A DNA stretch of 64,000 nt from Chromohalobacter moromii (GTDB lineage: Bacteria > Pseudomonadota > Gammaproteobacteria > Pseudomonadales > Halomonadaceae). The stretch spans positions 930,001 to 994,000 of the forward strand of contig NZ_JAHXDI010000001.1 in assembly GCF_023091865.1 (NCBI RefSeq), in the 5' to 3' direction. Made by a program: the position numbers and the translations under genes. Positions 62,267 to 64,000 of this stretch are shown here, piece by piece; the first letter of the stretch is position 1, and each line of letters begins with the position of its first letter. The notes under the pieces were generated by a model that searched no databases, was not told the origin of the DNA, and saw only the letters and a list, made by a program, of their open reading frames with translations.

Positions 62267-62298
62267 TTCGCCCCCACCGGTATGCCGGTGGGGGCGAA
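62267..62298. terminator. Strong hairpin after tctA
   Basis: TTCGCCCCCACCGG/CCGGTGGGGGCGAA is a perfect 14-bp stem with a TATG loop, between the convergent tctA and the large unknown gene ending at 62313. The T run is poor, so it may work as a transcription roadblock or Rho-assisted terminator for both strands. Confidence 0.75.
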
Positions 62299-62312
62299 TG
62301 TCGTTTACGGCT

Positions 62313-64000
62313 TCAATGCGGGGAGGAAAGCGCCTGTAGTTCCGCGGCAGGGACACGATTGGCTCCCCAGCTGCGATAGACATGGCCGATCACGCGATCG
62401 AGTTCGGCCTGAGGAATATGCGCCAGTTCGCCGTGTTCCAGCGGATCGTAGTGGAAGATATAAAGCCGCGAGGCGAATTGCTCGAAGGGTAGCGACGCCT
62501 CGCCGAAGCGCTCGCCGCAACCGGCGGTGCTGACTTTGGTGTCGTCGCCCCAGTCCTGTCCGCTATCGTTGTTGGGATTGAAGAAGTAGGCGCGCATCAC
62601 GTCCTGAGGGTCCAGATTGACCCGCAGCAGGGTGATGGCGTGCCAGCCGATGAAACGAGCTGCACTGTCGGTCACTGCGATGCCGGCAGGCTGCGGGTGT
62701 ATCAGCGGCTGATTGCCGTTGTAATACGGATGGTAGCTGGCATAGAAGTGACGCAAGAACGTGTCGAGGTCCTGAAGTTGGCCGGTCTCGACATCCACAT
62801 TGATACGAAAGCCGCGTCCGGCCCACCAGCCATGGAATTCCGGATTGACCCAGCGATGAGGATCGCCCTCACGGCCTGCACAGCGCCGGCCCATTTCGGC
62901 GTAGATGCGGTCGAGATGGGGTACCACGATTAGCGATACCGGGTCGAGATCCAGCGGCAAGGCGGTGGCCACGCCGGATAGGCTGGCCATCGACGACAGC
63001 GGCATGCCCTCGAAATGCATGATGATCTCGTCGTCGCGGGCCGCCCAGGCGACCATCTGCAACAGATAGTCAGGGTCGTTATAGGCCCACATCGATAACG
63101 CTCGGGCCGACTGGCAGGTCGGATTGTTGCCCTGACCGACGCCCAGCGGCAGACCGAGCATGCACAGCACGCCTTCAAGCAATCGCGCGCGGGGCGCCAC
63201 GGCGTCGCCATAGGCCATGCGGATACGCTCCTGCGACCAGGCCGAGACCGGTAGACCGATCTGGCGCCACAGCGCGGGCGCGACCGGCGGCTGGTAGAGA
63301 ATGCCGCGCTCGAGCATTAACGCCAGCCCATACACCGCCTGGGGCGTCTCGGGGAAGATGCTTTCCTCGATGAGTGCCTGAATCAGTTGGCGGTAGCAGA
63401 GCAGGCAGTCGCGCCCGGTCGCTGAAAGGCCCAGCGCTTCGGCAAGAAGATGATCGCCCTGGTCGAGCAGGTGGCGCAGCAGTACCGCATGATAGGCCGA
63501 GACCAGCCCAGTATCGTGCATGGCGCGGGCGAAGCCGGTGGCCTCGTACTGCAGGGCACCGCTATCCATTGCCTGTAGGCGCTCGAGGTAAATCTCGACA
63601 CCAGGGTCCTCGCGGGACGCCTGGGTAGCCCCGAAGAGGCTGCTGACCAAGCGGTCGGCCCCTTGGCCGCTGGCGCCCAGATCGATATCGGGATTGGCCT
63701 GACAGATGGCGATCTGGGTAATCATGCGTTTGATCGCCTCGACCTGGATGGGGCGCTGCTGAAGGATGCGCCAGATCTCGTCGATCAACTGGTCGATGAC
63801 ATGTTCGTAGCCGATGGTTTCGGCCAGGTGCGTAAACAGGCTACGCGTCAACTGCGCCAAGCGGCCCTGGGTTTCGCGCTCGGCTTCGCTGGGTGCGCTA
63901 AACAGCAGCTCGAGATTGAGTGCCAGGACCTGCGTGAGGTAGTGGTGCGCCTGCTCAGCGGAGATCAGCGCATGTTCGTAGCGACCCTGCGCCACGGCAA
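62313..64000 (-). CDS. Unrecognised large protein, truncated by the window end
   Basis: The visible 560 residues are open at the right edge, so the N-terminus may lie outside; a GTG at 63995 is also possible. I do not recognise the family. The N-terminal part is helical (YEHALISAEQAHHYLTQVLA, HLAETIGYEHVIDQLIDEIW). The C-terminal third is a mixed alpha/beta region with HRWVNPEFHGWWAGRGFRIN, YASYHPYYNGNQPLIHPQPA and YFFNPNNDSGQDWGDDTKVS, rich in Trp, Tyr and Asn, suggesting a ligand-binding or enzymatic fold. No signal peptide or membrane segment is visible. Composition matches the core genome. It may be an uncharacterised cytoplasmic protein. Confidence 0.6.
   Translation of the reverse strand, partial: AVAQGRYEHALISAEQAHHYLTQVLALNLELLFSAPSEAERETQGRLAQLTRSLFTHLAETIGYEHVIDQLIDEIWRILQQRPIQVEAIKRMITQIAICQANPDIDLGASGQGADRLVSSLFGATQASREDPGVEIYLERLQAMDSGALQYEATGFARAMHDTGLVSAYHAVLLRHLLDQGDHLLAEALGLSATGRDCLLCYRQLIQALIEESIFPETPQAVYGLALMLERGILYQPPVAPALWRQIGLPVSAWSQERIRMAYGDAVAPRARLLEGVLCMLGLPLGVGQGNNPTCQSARALSMWAYNDPDYLLQMVAWAARDDEIIMHFEGMPLSSMASLSGVATALPLDLDPVSLIVVPHLDRIYAEMGRRCAGREGDPHRWVNPEFHGWWAGRGFRINVDVETGQLQDLDTFLRHFYASYHPYYNGNQPLIHPQPAGIAVTDSAARFIGWHAITLLRVNLDPQDVMRAYFFNPNNDSGQDWGDDTKVSTAGCGERFGEASLPFEQFASRLYIFHYDPLEHGELAHIPQAELDRVIGHVYRSWGANRVPAAELQALSSPH

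Overview
The window looks like a chromosomal segment of a halophilic gammaproteobacterium of the Halomonadaceae (Chromohalobacter/Halomonas-like). The evidence is high-GC coding sequence with gammaproteobacterial gene types (yqjD/yqjE/yqjK, cbpA/cbpM, mscK, tlyA, pldA), an NhaC-type Na+/H+ antiporter and a TctABC carboxylate importer. The genus assignment is inference; no rRNA or other taxonomic marker is present.

Region 1 (1-1041) is core: the end of a nitroreductase gene, a YiiD_C-type thioesterase and tRNA-Ser(GGA). Region 2 (about 1042-25200) is an accessory block beginning directly after that tRNA, a common island insertion point, although no integrase or second att copy was found. It holds an unknown 387-aa protein, an Hsp70/YegD-like protein, an IS66 remnant and then a large defence cassette on the + strand: DUF499-type ATPase (6140-9406), a 210-aa partner (9416-10048), a DUF1156-type adenine methylase (10181-13369), a GmrSD-like DUF262/DUF1524 nuclease (13387-15099), an RNA-ligase-like nucleotidyltransferase (15118-15798) and a PLD-SNF2 helicase (15851-19627). 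It recalls DISARM (methylase, PLD, SNF2 helicase) but has no visible DrmA/DrmB, and it adds a type IV-like nuclease and a nucleic acid ligase. This is the best candidate for an undescribed system. Downstream are an AT-rich YaaW-like gene with a novel partner, a decayed WYL regulator, a decayed IS3-family element, an intact IS3-family element with a -1 frameshift site, and a solitary HsdR-N nuclease-like gene.

Region 3 (25300-28000) is a junction zone: cytochrome b561, a higBA toxin-antitoxin pair with a perfect palindromic operator, and a DmeF-like cation efflux gene. A decayed partial copy of that efflux gene lies on the other side of higBA.

Region 4 (28100-64000) is mostly core metabolism, transport and envelope genes: a branched-chain-type ABC importer (livGFHM with a convergent binding protein), nhaC, a phasin-like protein, cbpA-cbpM, a DksA/TraR-like zinc protein, an NAD-type isocitrate dehydrogenase, a SulP transporter divergent from a small RHH-like regulator with two palindromes between them, an aldo/keto reductase, an RND efflux pair whose pump gene carries a 2-nt frameshift, a BaiN-type flavoprotein, the yqjD-yqjE-yqjK genes, pldA, an MscK-type channel and tlyA. 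Last is a tricarboxylate (Tct) importer tctCBA. It is divergent from a four-gene regulatory operon in which IclR, response regulator, histidine kinase and a periplasmic binding protein all overlap by 4 nt. The window ends inside a large unrecognised gene.
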